NCBI GenBank assembly: GCA_945865495.1 | Contig: CAMBEF010000005.1 | Span: forward strand, 1-32,453 | Length of the DNA stretch: 32,453 nucleotides | Source: an uncultured Bacteroides sp. | GTDB taxonomy: Bacteria > Bacillota > Clostridia > Lachnospirales > Lachnospiraceae | Reading direction: 5' to 3' | In this document: piece after piece, positions 24,046-32,300 of the stretch | Layout of the letters: every line of letters begins with the position of its first letter | How positions within the stretch are numbered: position 1 is the first letter of the stretch | Notes under the pieces: model-generated | Told to the model about the DNA's origin: nothing | The model's input: the letters and a program-made list of their open reading frames with translations, nothing else | Database searches by the model: none | Program-made: the position numbers and the translations under genes

Positions 24046-25353
24046 TCAGATAAATGCAATCATATATAGTGGCAGTGTGATTATTCCATCTTCGCTCACT
24101 CCTGTGTTGCCGTCAACAAACTTATACCCATAAGGGATATCTTTATTATTCTTTAAAAGCGCTTTTAGTGAATTAGCCCGCGTATTCCCGCTCTTTACCT
24201 CAATCGGTATAACTTTTCCGTCTTGTTGGATAATAACATCTATTTCTCTTTTAGTTGTCTCATTTTTATAAAAATATAACCGGTACCCTTTCTTAAAAAG
24301 AGCATCTGCTACTGCACATTCAAATATTCCGCCCTTTGTGCTGCCTGCCAAAGTATTTTCAACAATATGCTGTTTTAATGAAAGGTCCTTCATTGCCATA
24401 AGCAGTGATAAATCTGTTGTGTATGCCCTGAAAAAATCATCTCTGGAATAATCATCCAGATCAAATCTTACATCTGTCACAAGTCTGGATAAATGTACCA
24501 TATCTGCACGAAGCAGCCACTCAATACTTGAATAATATTTTTGTGCTCTTCCGCCATGCTCGACTTCTTTATATTGAAATTTATGATTCTCTTTATCAAG
24601 CAACTGCTTTGCAACCGAAAGGTAACATTTTTCAGCTTTCACCTTCTCTTCGGCAGTTGCATAGTGTGCTATGTCATACTGATATCCCTGTAACAGACTA
24701 CGCTGCAGCCTGTCAACTTCCCTGAAATCCCTTGTATCTATATACTTCTGCACCACCTCCGGCATGCCGCCTGTTGCAATATACTGCCTGTAATAATTCA
24801 TCATACTTGAATTAATTGCTTGCGGTATGACCGTCTTTGAAGCCATATATCTGCGCAGATTATCTATCATATCTTCTGCAATTCCCATCCCCCAAAGGAA
24901 CTCTTCAAAATCCAAGCCATACATTCTCATATAATCAACATACCCAACAGGATAAGAAGATGCACGTTTATAATCAATTCCAAGAAGTGAACCTGATGCA
25001 ATAACGTCAAACCTGTTGTCTATTGCCCAGAATTTAAGTGATGTTATTGCTTCCTGACACTCCTGTATCTCATCTAAAAAAATTAAAGTTTTCCCCGGTA
25101 TTATTTTCTTTTCAGGAAAACGGAAACGCATAGCCATAACCATGTTTTCTACAGTGAGATCACCGGCAAAAATATCCACCGCTGAAATCATCTGCTTAAA
25201 ATTTATTTCAACCAGTTCCTCATAATTTTCTTCTGCAAACCGCTCAATTATATATGTTTTCCCTGTTTGTCTCGCTCCCTGGACAACAAGGCATTTCTTC
25301 TCCTTGGTGTCAGCCCAACTTTTTATAAATGCTGTTGCTTTTCTTTTTAACAT
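24046..25353 (-). CDS. AAA_14/DUF4143 ATP-binding protein
   Basis: A 435-residue ATPase of the widespread AAA_14-DUF4143 family, whose cellular role is mostly unknown. Walker A is QGARQTGKTYI (~residues 24-34), Walker B LIFLDEIQECQEA, and a sensor-like VIASGSLLGI; the C-terminal DUF4143 domain has GGIFECAVADALFKKG, and an archaeal-type nuclease-like patch REIDVIIQQDGKVIPIEVKSG resembling D-x(n)-E-x-K. I chose ATG 25353; a GTG four codons earlier falls on the ribosome site itself (GAGGTGA). It lies between recQ and the helicase-nuclease gene and is preceded by three 33-bp repeats, so it may be separately regulated. Confidence 0.88.
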   Translation of the reverse strand: MLKRKATAFIKSWADTKEKKCLVVQGARQTGKTYIIERFAEENYEELVEINFKQMISAVDIFAGDLTVENMVMAMRFRFPEKKIIPGKTLIFLDEIQECQEAITSLKFWAIDNRFDVIASGSLLGIDYKRASSYPVGYVDYMRMYGLDFEEFLWGMGIAEDMIDNLRRYMASKTVIPQAINSSMMNYYRQYIATGGMPEVVQKYIDTRDFREVDRLQRSLLQGYQYDIAHYATAEEKVKAEKCYLSVAKQLLDKENHKFQYKEVEHGGRAQKYYSSIEWLLRADMVHLSRLVTDVRFDLDDYSRDDFFRAYTTDLSLLMAMKDLSLKQHIVENTLAGSTKGGIFECAVADALFKKGYRLYFYKNETTKREIDVIIQQDGKVIPIEVKSGNTRANSLKALLKNNKDIPYGYKFVDGNTGVSEDGIITLPLYMIAFI

Positions 25354-25402
25354 AAAACACGTCACCTCATATCAACAAATAAAATGCAGCAAACGTAATA
25401 TA

Positions 25403-25484
25403 TCGACATTTTGGAATGTTAAAATGTATTCTAGATCAACATTTTGGAATGTTAAAACATTTACTATGTCAACATTTTAGAAAA
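25403..25484. repeat. 33-bp direct repeats upstream of the AAA_14 gene
   Basis: Two full 33-base units (25403-25435 and 25436-25468) and a partial third (25469-25484) share the core ACATTTTGGAATGTTAAAA (third copy only ACATTTTAGAAAA). Each full unit contains an inverted repeat AACATT-TTGG-AATGTT (perfect at 25438-25453, one mismatch in unit 1). The 33-base period is about three helical turns, so bound proteins would lie on one face. It fills most of the gap between the recQ stop and the AAA_14 start. Confidence 0.8.
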
Positions 25485-25496
25485 TTATATCACCGA

Positions 25497-27431
25497 TTAA
25501 AATGCATTTAAAGTAGTCACTGCTCCCGGATGCTCAGTTACAAATGCTTCTATCGCATCCATAAATCTCTGCCCGTACCGTTCATACTTGCTTGCTCCAA
25601 CACCCGATACATCAAGCATTGCGTCACTGTCCTTCGGAAGCCTGATGCACATGTCGGCGAGCGTCTTGTCACTGAACACAATATAAGGAGGGACTGACTC
25701 TTCCCTCGCAATCTCAAGTCTTAGCTGTCTCAGCTTTTCAAACAGCTCATAGCCTGCTGCCGTAAGGGAATCTTTGCTGCCACGCGCCTTACTGCCGGAA
25801 GACTTTCCTGTTGTACGTCTTCCTGTCCTTACTGTGCTGCCTCTGCTTTCACCCTTTGTGTCATAATAAAGCTGCTCAGGAGTCTTCTCATGCTTTCTTA
25901 TGACCACTCTTGCAGCTTCGCTGCGAAGAGGCTCTATATTCCCAATTCTCAGGACACTGTACTGCTCCTGTGTCTGATAAATGTATCCCAGCTGTATCAT
26001 CCGGCTTATGAGCAGCCTAATATCAGCCTCACTCATATCCTTAAGCACGCCATATGACCTGTACCCGGTTGTTCCAAGCTCTCTGAGCCTTGCACGGTCA
26101 GCCCCCATAAGCGTTCCGATAACTATTGTAAGCCCATATCGGCCATGCGTCTCGGCAATACAGTTGATAACCCATCTTGCTTCATCCGTCATATCGTACT
26201 CCGTGTAAGCCTGATTGCAGTTTCCGCAATTATTGCACGGTTCACCCGTATTCTCCCCAAAATACCGCAGTATATAATTGCGCAGGCATTCCGTTGTCCG
26301 GCAGTAATTCTCCATAACACGCAGTCTGTACATATCACGCTGCTTTATCAGTTCAATGTCTTCCATATCCGTATCACTGAAATCCTTACTTTCAAGAAGC
26401 ATCCTGTTTATTACGATATCCTGCGGTGAAAAAAGAAGGATACACTCCGCAGGCTCTCCGTCTCTTCCCGCTCTTCCGGCTTCCTGATAGTAGTTTTCCA
26501 TACTCTGTGGCATATTATAGTGGATTACAAAACGCACATCAGGTTTGTCTATACCCATTCCGAATGCGTTGGTCGCAACAATTACATCAACCCTGTCATA
26601 TATAAAATCATCCTGATTATTCTTTCTTTGCTCCGTGCCAAGCCCGGCATGATATTCCGAAGCCCGTATTCCTTCACTCTTCAGAAGCTCACATACTGCA
26701 TCCGTGTTCTTCCTTGTAGCACAGTATATTATTCCGCTCTGGTCCGGATGTTCCTTTATATAATCAACGATAAATGCATCCTTTTCCCTTACCTGCTCAA
26801 CCCTGTAATAAAGATTCTGCCTGTCAAAGCCTGTTATGACAACTTTTGGAGCATTAAGGTTAAGTATGCACAGAATGTCATCCTTTACTTCCTTTGTCGC
26901 CGTTGCAGTAAACGCGCTGACAACAGGACGCTTCGGCAATCCATTTACAAAATCAAGTATCTTAAGATATGCCGGTCTGAAATCCTGTCCCCACTGAGAT
27001 ATACAGTGCGCCTCATCTATCGTCACCATTGATATATGAGTGCTCCTTACAAATGCATTGAACTCATACCCGCCAAGCCTCTCCGGCGCAACATATATTA
27101 TCTTATATGTTCCCTGGGAAGCGAGGAAAAGTGCTTTGGATATCTGGCTCTCCGTAAGTGAAGAATTGATATATGCCGCATGGATTCCCGCCTCATTCAG
27201 TGCCTTAACCTGATCCTGCATAAGCGATATGAGCGGTGACACAACAATGGTTATTCCATCAAGCATCAACGCAGGAATCTGGTAGCATATGGACTTGCCT
27301 GCTCCTGTCGGCATTATTGCAAGCACATCACAGCCTTCAAGAATTGCATTCACCACTTCCTCCTGCCCGCCTCTGAAGGAATCATATCCAAAATAATGTT
27401 TGAGTGTTGATTTTGCGTCCATTGATAACAT
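25497..27431 (-). CDS. recQ: ATP-dependent DNA helicase RecQ
   Basis: A 3'-5' DNA helicase for recombination and stalled-fork repair. The 644-residue chain contains Walker A MPTGAGKSICY (40-50), PLISLMQDQV, DEAH (139-142), SAFTATAT, and QEAGRAGRDG (~316-325). The RecQ zinc site is present with C377, C382, C399, C402 and C405, then a winged-helix region and a C-terminal HRDC domain (~555-635, ending in VGASKYERYGQRFMDAI). The start is ATG 27431 (or 27422); GAAAGG lies 14 bases upstream, rather far. The start codon is embedded in a palindrome repeated 167 bp upstream. It heads the long minus-strand run, with its own promoter at 27511-27540. Confidence 0.95.
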   Translation of the reverse strand: MLSMDAKSTLKHYFGYDSFRGGQEEVVNAILEGCDVLAIMPTGAGKSICYQIPALMLDGITIVVSPLISLMQDQVKALNEAGIHAAYINSSLTESQISKALFLASQGTYKIIYVAPERLGGYEFNAFVRSTHISMVTIDEAHCISQWGQDFRPAYLKILDFVNGLPKRPVVSAFTATATKEVKDDILCILNLNAPKVVITGFDRQNLYYRVEQVREKDAFIVDYIKEHPDQSGIIYCATRKNTDAVCELLKSEGIRASEYHAGLGTEQRKNNQDDFIYDRVDVIVATNAFGMGIDKPDVRFVIHYNMPQSMENYYQEAGRAGRDGEPAECILLFSPQDIVINRMLLESKDFSDTDMEDIELIKQRDMYRLRVMENYCRTTECLRNYILRYFGENTGEPCNNCGNCNQAYTEYDMTDEARWVINCIAETHGRYGLTIVIGTLMGADRARLRELGTTGYRSYGVLKDMSEADIRLLISRMIQLGYIYQTQEQYSVLRIGNIEPLRSEAARVVIRKHEKTPEQLYYDTKGESRGSTVRTGRRTTGKSSGSKARGSKDSLTAAGYELFEKLRQLRLEIAREESVPPYIVFSDKTLADMCIRLPKDSDAMLDVSGVGASKYERYGQRFMDAIEAFVTEHPGAVTTLNAF

Positions 27432-27464
27432 AGTTATAACTGTAACCTTTCTTTATATGATGCC

Positions 27465-27478
27465 TGGGCAAAAGCCCA
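27465..27478 (-). other. small GC-rich hairpin in the recQ leader
   Basis: TGGGC-AAAA-GCCCA is a perfect 5-bp stem in the predicted 5' untranslated region of recQ, between promoter and start codon. GATGCCTG occurs twice around it (27459-27466 and 27487-27494). No T-run follows on the minus strand. Confidence 0.4.
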
Positions 27479-27510
27479 CCGGCTTCGATGCCTGCGGCTT
27501 TCTTACGCCC

Positions 27511-27540
27511 ATTATACCATATATTTAACAGTTACGTCAT
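27511..27540 (-). promoter_or_regulatory. recQ promoter
   Basis: On the minus strand ATGACG (27535-27540) and a perfect TATAAT (27511-27516) are 18 bases apart, giving a leader of about 70 bases before the recQ ATG. Confidence 0.6.
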
Positions 27541-27616
27541 CATAAAGCAGGCTACCTGCGTATTGGTAGAATATTTGTTTTATGATATCATATAACATAG
27601 TTATATTTTATAATCC

Positions 27617-27799
27617 GTGATACCCCCATATTGTGTTGGCGGAAGCTTTGGCATGAAAGATAAGCTCAAAATGATTGCCAAACTTATGGCAATATGTTAT
27701 AAAGATGCTAATTGTATTGAGATTGAAGGCTATGATATTCCTGCACCAAAGGCATCACGGGCATTTTCAAAGAAGAATCTTTTCGGCATCCCTGATTGA
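27617..27799 (+). CDS. small ORF of unknown nature, possible gene remnant
   Basis: The only plus-strand candidate in the 420-base gap 27432-27851. It reads 60 codons from a GTG at 27617, or 48 from the ATG at 27653, and ends in KKNLFGIPD. The product is Lys-rich with one IEIEGYDIPAP stretch; I do not recognise it. Ribosome-site support is poor (GGCGGAAG before ATG 27653), and TATAAT at 27609-27614 overlaps the GTG region. An inverted repeat ATTGCCA-aactta-TGGCAAT (27674-27693) lies inside. It could be the tail of a decayed gene or chance. The rest of the gap holds the recQ promoter, the palindromes and AT-rich sequence. Confidence 0.2.
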   Translation: MIPPYCVGGSFGMKDKLKMIAKLMAICYKDANCIEIEGYDIPAPKASRAFSKKNLFGIPD

Positions 27800-27851
27800 C
27801 TGCTTTGCTTTAAGTTAAACATTAAAGATTACCATTTATGCACCTGATATT

Positions 27852-28448
27852 TTACTGATTTCTCACATACTTTGTGTTATATCCATGGTTCTCTGCAGGA
27901 CGCAGGTCATTCGGATACATCGTGTCTGAATAGATATTCTCCTGAAGTTCACGGACAAGCTGGAATACTTTTTCATATTCTTCTATGTTGGCTATATTCA
28001 TGCCCGCATGTCCATGGCACTCACTTACGACATCCCCTGTATGGCATATTCTGTCAAACACGCCAAGGTTGAGTGAAACATGTGACAAATCCGTAAATGG
28101 CTTCATCTCAACTCTCTTTGATATTATGCCGGTCTGTATGTATATTCCCTTATCAGTAATCAGATATTCCGTATTCTTAGCTTTCATTGCAGAAGTTATC
28201 ACACCTCCAATATAAAGCCATACAGGCATGAGATGCAGAAGGAAAAACGGCACCAGTATAAATGCCATTGAGTCACCGAATCCTCCGCCAAAAGCTGACA
28301 ATCCTATAAATCCTGCATCAAATGCAAGCCAGATTAATGCAAAAGGAAGCATTGGATTAAATATTGCCTCCAGCACCGACACTTTCACTGACTTCTTGCC
28401 ATTCCACAACACCGCCTCGCCGCGGCTTATCTGATCCCTTAAATTCAT
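27852..28448 (-). CDS. membrane protein with bacterial PH domain (bPH2/YdbS-like)
   Basis: A 198-residue membrane protein of unknown role. The N-terminal part has GEAVLWNGKKSVKVSVLEAIFNP followed by two hydrophobic segments (LPFALIWLAFDAGFIGLSAF and AFILVPFFLLHLMPVWLYIGG), then a soluble bacterial PH domain with the characteristic TEYLITDKGIYIQTGIISKRVEMKPFTDLSHV pattern (quoted as fragments YLITDKGIYIQTG and KRVEMKPFTDLSHV). ATG 28448 has AGGAGA 7-8 bases upstream; the frame is open 23 codons further but unsupported. Transcribed alone between recQ and the phosphoesterase gene. Confidence 0.75.
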   Translation of the reverse strand: MNLRDQISRGEAVLWNGKKSVKVSVLEAIFNPMLPFALIWLAFDAGFIGLSAFGGGFGDSMAFILVPFFLLHLMPVWLYIGGVITSAMKAKNTEYLITDKGIYIQTGIISKRVEMKPFTDLSHVSLNLGVFDRICHTGDVVSECHGHAGMNIANIEEYEKVFQLVRELQENIYSDTMYPNDLRPAENHGYNTKYVRNQ

Positions 28449-28592
28449 TTCTTCTCTCCTATTCTTATTCTGCCGGTGTACAAAATGGTATACATCGGTC
28501 CGATTAATATTATACAAATTACATTATACACCAAAAGAATTTATTTTTGTATATTAATCCACAATCTGAGTCTTAATCTACGCCTTAATTTA

Positions 28593-29609
28593 TCACTTTT
28601 TACCACGCACACGTGTTGAAACCACTGATGTAAGCGGAACCATATTTATATCAACCGTTCCATCACACTTCAAAGTAATCAGCGTTCCTCCTCTCTGTAC
28701 ATGCTGCCTGTCTATACCTCTATATCCCAGACAGTCAATCGACATGCCGTACGTAAGCTGTATCCCCTTATAGATTAGTGACAGCGTATTAAGATGGTCA
28801 TGGCCGCAGAACATCCATTTTATCACGCCATTCTTTACCGCCTCTTCAAAAAAATGTCCTTCTCTGTTGGATATTCCAAAATACCCGTCCTTTTCTCCGA
28901 TGCTCCCATGGCAGTATATAACACTCCTGTCCCCAAGCTTCATCTTCTCATAAGCTTCCTTGAATTCGCGTGGAGGCATATGAAAAAAAGCCATGGCTCT
29001 TATATTCTTATTAACTGCCTTAAGTTCATCCAGTCTGTCCATGCACCACTTTGTCTGGTCATCATGTATACAGTCAAATCCACTGAAGAACCATCCGTCG
29101 CCATACATGTTGGAATCAAGCATAACAAGCGGAATGCGTACATTTCCGGAACCATCCATAAGATTAACGATGAAGTTGCCTGTTCCTGATATATCCGCAA
29201 TTCCTTTGGAGAAAATGCAGTATCTGCCCTTCATAAATATATCTGCAAGCTCATCCTTGCCGCACACTGCCCCCATCTCACAGTCATGATTACCGAATAC
29301 CATCGTATACGGAACTTCAAAACCGTCCATAAACTTAATGAATTGCTCTGCCTCGCGGCGGTTGTTCATTGTTCCGCTTTTTGGAAAAAACGGAAATATG
29401 GAATCCCCCGTAAGCACAATCAGATCAGGGCATACTCTTTTAATTATAGTACGCACAGCATCCTGTGCCATTCGGTCTTTTCTGCACGAGAATATTCCAT
29501 ATCCCAGATGCAGGTCTGTAAGCTGCAGTATCCGGTAATCCCTGTCATCAGGAATCTCAAGGCTGAATGTATCTTCATTATCCTGTCTGAATTGTTCAGA
29601 TGAATACAT
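28593..29609 (-). CDS. calcineurin-like metallophosphoesterase
   Basis: A 338-residue two-metal phosphoesterase. The family motifs appear in order: LQLTDLHLG (metal ligands Asp and His), VLTGDSIF (the GD motif), VFGNHDCE (GNHD), FFHMPP and CGHDHLN (GHxH variant). Substrate unknown; related proteins act on phosphodiesters, nucleotides or phosphoproteins. No signal peptide is visible, so cytosolic. ATG 29609 follows GGAGG with normal spacing. It starts 38 bases after the permease gene on the same strand and is probably co-transcribed. Confidence 0.88.
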   Translation of the reverse strand: MYSSEQFRQDNEDTFSLEIPDDRDYRILQLTDLHLGYGIFSCRKDRMAQDAVRTIIKRVCPDLIVLTGDSIFPFFPKSGTMNNRREAEQFIKFMDGFEVPYTMVFGNHDCEMGAVCGKDELADIFMKGRYCIFSKGIADISGTGNFIVNLMDGSGNVRIPLVMLDSNMYGDGWFFSGFDCIHDDQTKWCMDRLDELKAVNKNIRAMAFFHMPPREFKEAYEKMKLGDRSVIYCHGSIGEKDGYFGISNREGHFFEEAVKNGVIKWMFCGHDHLNTLSLIYKGIQLTYGMSIDCLGYRGIDRQHVQRGGTLITLKCDGTVDINMVPLTSVVSTRVRGKK

Positions 29610-29647
29610 ATTTAATCCTCCATTCTACAGGCACAAAACATTAATTC

Positions 29648-30814
29648 CTAGCTGAGCGGAATCAAAGCTCCGACTGCTGATATTATTGTTGATATTATCA
29701 TAAGAATCTGAAACGGCTTTGTTCCTATCACACCGCATATAGGACTGCTTCCTGCCCTTCTGCGTGATTTGCCGTATGTAATAACAAGCATTATGCTTAC
29801 AAGGACAACTACTCCGCTCATTATTCTTGTAAGAATGATAAAACTGTTCACCCCAAATATTGCAAACAGAATACATGGCAGCGTTGCAAGAACCCAGCTT
29901 AATCTGTTGCCAATGCCGGTCTGCTCATGCACTACATCCCTGAGTGCAAGCGTATTGGACCAGAATGTTGTAAGCAGTGCAAATAATGAAAATATTCCCG
30001 CAAACACAACAGCCCATGGTCCTATGCTTTCTCCAAGCTGCATATAAGCAAGCTCCTTATCCGGGCTTCCTTTTGTTCCTAGCAGGACTGTCGCCGTCAC
30101 TACAAGTACAAAAAGTGACGACAGGGCAAATCCTATGAATATGGATTTCCTTATGCGCGGTGCATCTCCACCAAGTCCCTTAACGACCTGTATTACAGCC
30201 TGGTTGGCCGATGTTGCGAATACTACCATACTGTAAAGCGCTATCAGGTTGTTCCAGTGGAATTCCGCCCTGTACAGACTGTTAAGCGGATGCATGAATG
30301 TTGCTGCCGTCATTATTCCCACTATTGCAAAAAGCACCATAATTGCATATTTTTGTGCTATTCCCACAGCCTTCATTCCAATAAACACAACCACACCTGC
30401 AATCACATAATACAGTATCTGTGCCAATTCCAAAGGCATATTAAACCAGTTTACAAATATCTGCGCACCGCCATTTATATTGCCGCTTATTCCCGTCATG
30501 ATAGCAAGTCCGTACACCACAAATACTATCCAGCTAAACACCTTTTTCATCTTTCCGTGAAAAAGTTCTCCTTCAAAGCTCTTAACCAGCTGTACACCGC
30601 CGTTATTAAGCGACAGCTCTGCTATTATAAGGTGAAGGATTACATTTACCGCATATGCAATCAGAACCATCCATACAACATCAAGAAGGCTGTTCTTAGT
30701 TGCCAGATACGGCACAGCTATAATTCCCGTTCCTATGCTGTTTCCCATTATCATGCTTACCGATTCTGCCATCGTAAGCTTAGCTTCTGATCCTGATATT
30801 CCTGTGTCTGTCAT
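29648..30814 (-). CDS. amino acid permease, APC superfamily (AAAP/HAAAP-like)
   Basis: An 11-TM-type amino acid transporter of 388 residues. The N-terminus MAESVSMIMGNSIGTGIIAVPYL carries the G-x-G-I-x-x-x-P signature of helix 1 of the APC fold; later helices include FATSANQAVIQVVKGLGG and the last strongly hydrophobic pair near GVVVLVSIMLVITYG. Substrate is not deducible; aromatic or branched amino acids are typical for this branch. ATG 30814 follows GGAGG (complement of CCTCC in 30822-30826). It is divergent from the dicarboxylate/amino acid symporter, so two transporters face away from one 157-base control region. Confidence 0.75.
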   Translation of the reverse strand: MTDTGISGSEAKLTMAESVSMIMGNSIGTGIIAVPYLATKNSLLDVVWMVLIAYAVNVILHLIIAELSLNNGGVQLVKSFEGELFHGKMKKVFSWIVFVVYGLAIMTGISGNINGGAQIFVNWFNMPLELAQILYYVIAGVVVFIGMKAVGIAQKYAIMVLFAIVGIMTAATFMHPLNSLYRAEFHWNNLIALYSMVVFATSANQAVIQVVKGLGGDAPRIRKSIFIGFALSSLFVLVVTATVLLGTKGSPDKELAYMQLGESIGPWAVVFAGIFSLFALLTTFWSNTLALRDVVHEQTGIGNRLSWVLATLPCILFAIFGVNSFIILTRIMSGVVVLVSIMLVITYGKSRRRAGSSPICGVIGTKPFQILMIISTIISAVGALIPLS

Positions 30815-30855
30815 AACCGCCTCCGTTTAATACATATATTGTCATACCTGTCATC

Positions 30856-30884
30856 TTGAGGTTTTTGAATATCTATATTATAAT
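30856..30884 (+). promoter_or_regulatory. promoter of the dicarboxylate/amino acid symporter
   Basis: TTGAGG (30856-30861) and a perfect TATAAT (30879-30884) are 17 bases apart, about 88 bases upstream of the chosen start codon. Confidence 0.65.
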
Positions 30885-30971
30885 CTAATAACTGCCACTT
30901 TGCATCATACAAATGGTGCTGTAAGGGAAATTTACACTAAAAATATTTACATCAAAATGGAGAAATATCAA

Positions 30972-32186
30972 ATGAAGAAAAAATCTTTTATGACAAGCCT
31001 GCCTGTTAAGCTGCTTGCAGCCGTTATTATCGGTATCCTGCTCGGTCAGCTTCTCAGTGCAACAGACGGAGCCGTAATCACAACATCAGCCCTCAATATA
31101 GTTGTCACGTTAAAATTTATACTGAATCAGATTATTAATTTCTGTATTCCACTGATAATCATAGCATTTATCGCACCTTCTATTACACAGATGGGCAAAA
31201 ATGCTTCAAAGCTTCTGATGATCGCGGTATGTATTGCATACACATCATCTGTGGGTGCAGCGCTTTTTGCAACAGGTGCAGGCTATATTCTGATTCCGCA
31301 CCTTTCAATCACGCCTATCGTTGACGGCTTAAAGGAGCTTCCGGAAGCCGTATTTGAATTATCAATACCTCAGATAATGCCCGTAATGAGTGCTCTCGTA
31401 TTCTCAGTAATGATCGGTCTCGGAGCTGCATGGACAAAAGCAGAATTAATAACTAATATTCTTGAGGAATTTCAGAAGATTGTTCTTCAGATTGTTTCAA
31501 AGATAATGATTCCTATTCTCCCGTTTTTCATAGGACTCACTTTCTGTGGGCTTTCATATGAAGGGTCAATTACAAGACAGCTTCCTGTATTTATCAAGAT
31601 TGTAATTATTGTACTGGCAGGACATTATATCTGGATGGCTCTTCTCTATACAATTGCAGGTATATATTCTAAGAAAAATCCGCTTGACGTAATACGCCAC
31701 TACGGCCCCGCATACCTTACAGCAATTGGTACAATGTCATCTGCTGCCACTCTGGCTGTTGCTCTTCAGTGTGCAGGCAGGGCTGAACCGCTTCGTAAGG
31801 ATATGGTCTCTTTTGGAATACCTTTATTCTCAAACATACATCTTTGCGGCTCGGTTCTCACAGAGGTGTTCTTCTGCATGACTGTATCAAAGATTCTGTA
31901 TGGCTCTATTCCGTCAGCCGGAACGATGATTCTTTTCTGTGTACTGCTTGGTATATTTGCAATCGGAGCTCCCGGTGTTCCGGGCGGCACTGTAATGGCA
32001 TCACTCGGTCTTATAACCGGTGTCCTTGGCTTCACAGATGTCGGAACTGCACTCATGCTCACTATCTTTGCACTTCAGGACAGCTTCGGAACTGCCTGCA
32101 ATGTAACTGGTGACGGCGCACTCACACTGATTCTTACAGGTTATGTTGAACGTCACAAAATCAGTGAAAGTCACAGTACTTTTTAA
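30972..32186 (+). CDS. dicarboxylate/amino acid:cation symporter (DAACS family)
   Basis: A Na+- or H+-coupled importer of glutamate, aspartate, serine/threonine or C4-dicarboxylates. The 404-residue protein shows the GltPh-type arrangement: N-terminal helices (LAAVIIGILLGQLL), FCIPLIIIAFIAPSI, the serine-rich GTMSSAATLAVAL of hairpin 1, and the later FAIGAPGVPGGTVMASLG and LQDSFGTACNVTGDGA that line the substrate and cation sites. I chose ATG 30972 with GGAG 9 bases upstream; the frame is open back to 30900, but without a ribosome site. Transcribed alone. A weak hairpin followed by TTTTT after 32210 may end the transcript. Confidence 0.9.
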   Translation: MKKKSFMTSLPVKLLAAVIIGILLGQLLSATDGAVITTSALNIVVTLKFILNQIINFCIPLIIIAFIAPSITQMGKNASKLLMIAVCIAYTSSVGAALFATGAGYILIPHLSITPIVDGLKELPEAVFELSIPQIMPVMSALVFSVMIGLGAAWTKAELITNILEEFQKIVLQIVSKIMIPILPFFIGLTFCGLSYEGSITRQLPVFIKIVIIVLAGHYIWMALLYTIAGIYSKKNPLDVIRHYGPAYLTAIGTMSSAATLAVALQCAGRAEPLRKDMVSFGIPLFSNIHLCGSVLTEVFFCMTVSKILYGSIPSAGTMILFCVLLGIFAIGAPGVPGGTVMASLGLITGVLGFTDVGTALMLTIFALQDSFGTACNVTGDGALTLILTGYVERHKISESHSTF

Positions 32187-32232
32187 GCTCTGCTTTTAAA
32201 TACTCATATCTGAGGCGTTTTTCACTGGATTA

Positions 32233-32261
32233 TTGTATAAATGTTATGGTATGCTTATAAA
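32233..32261 (+). promoter_or_regulatory. promoter of the MIF-like tautomerase gene
   Basis: TTGTAT (32233-32238) and TATAAA (32256-32261) are separated by 17 bases, about 40 bases before the start codon. Confidence 0.55.
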
Positions 32262-32300
32262 TATAAAAATTGCGCACGTATGTGCAGAAATGAGGATTTT

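Larger units (their letters stand above)
27425..27605. repeat. two copies of a 14-bp palindromic element around the recQ leader
   Basis: ATAACATAGTTATA occurs at 27425-27438, covering the recQ start codon, and again at 27592-27605, upstream of the recQ promoter. The core ATAAC-ATA-GTTAT is a perfect inverted repeat. The second copy adjoins another 12-base palindrome, TATGATATCATA (27581-27592). Two identical operators bracketing the promoter would fit repression by looping. Confidence 0.6.

Noticed and set aside
27432-27605. Mobile element or attachment sites bounded by the 14-bp repeats
   Set aside because: No transposase, integrase or terminal inverted structure is present, and the interval holds a normal recQ promoter; kept only as an alternative in the findings.
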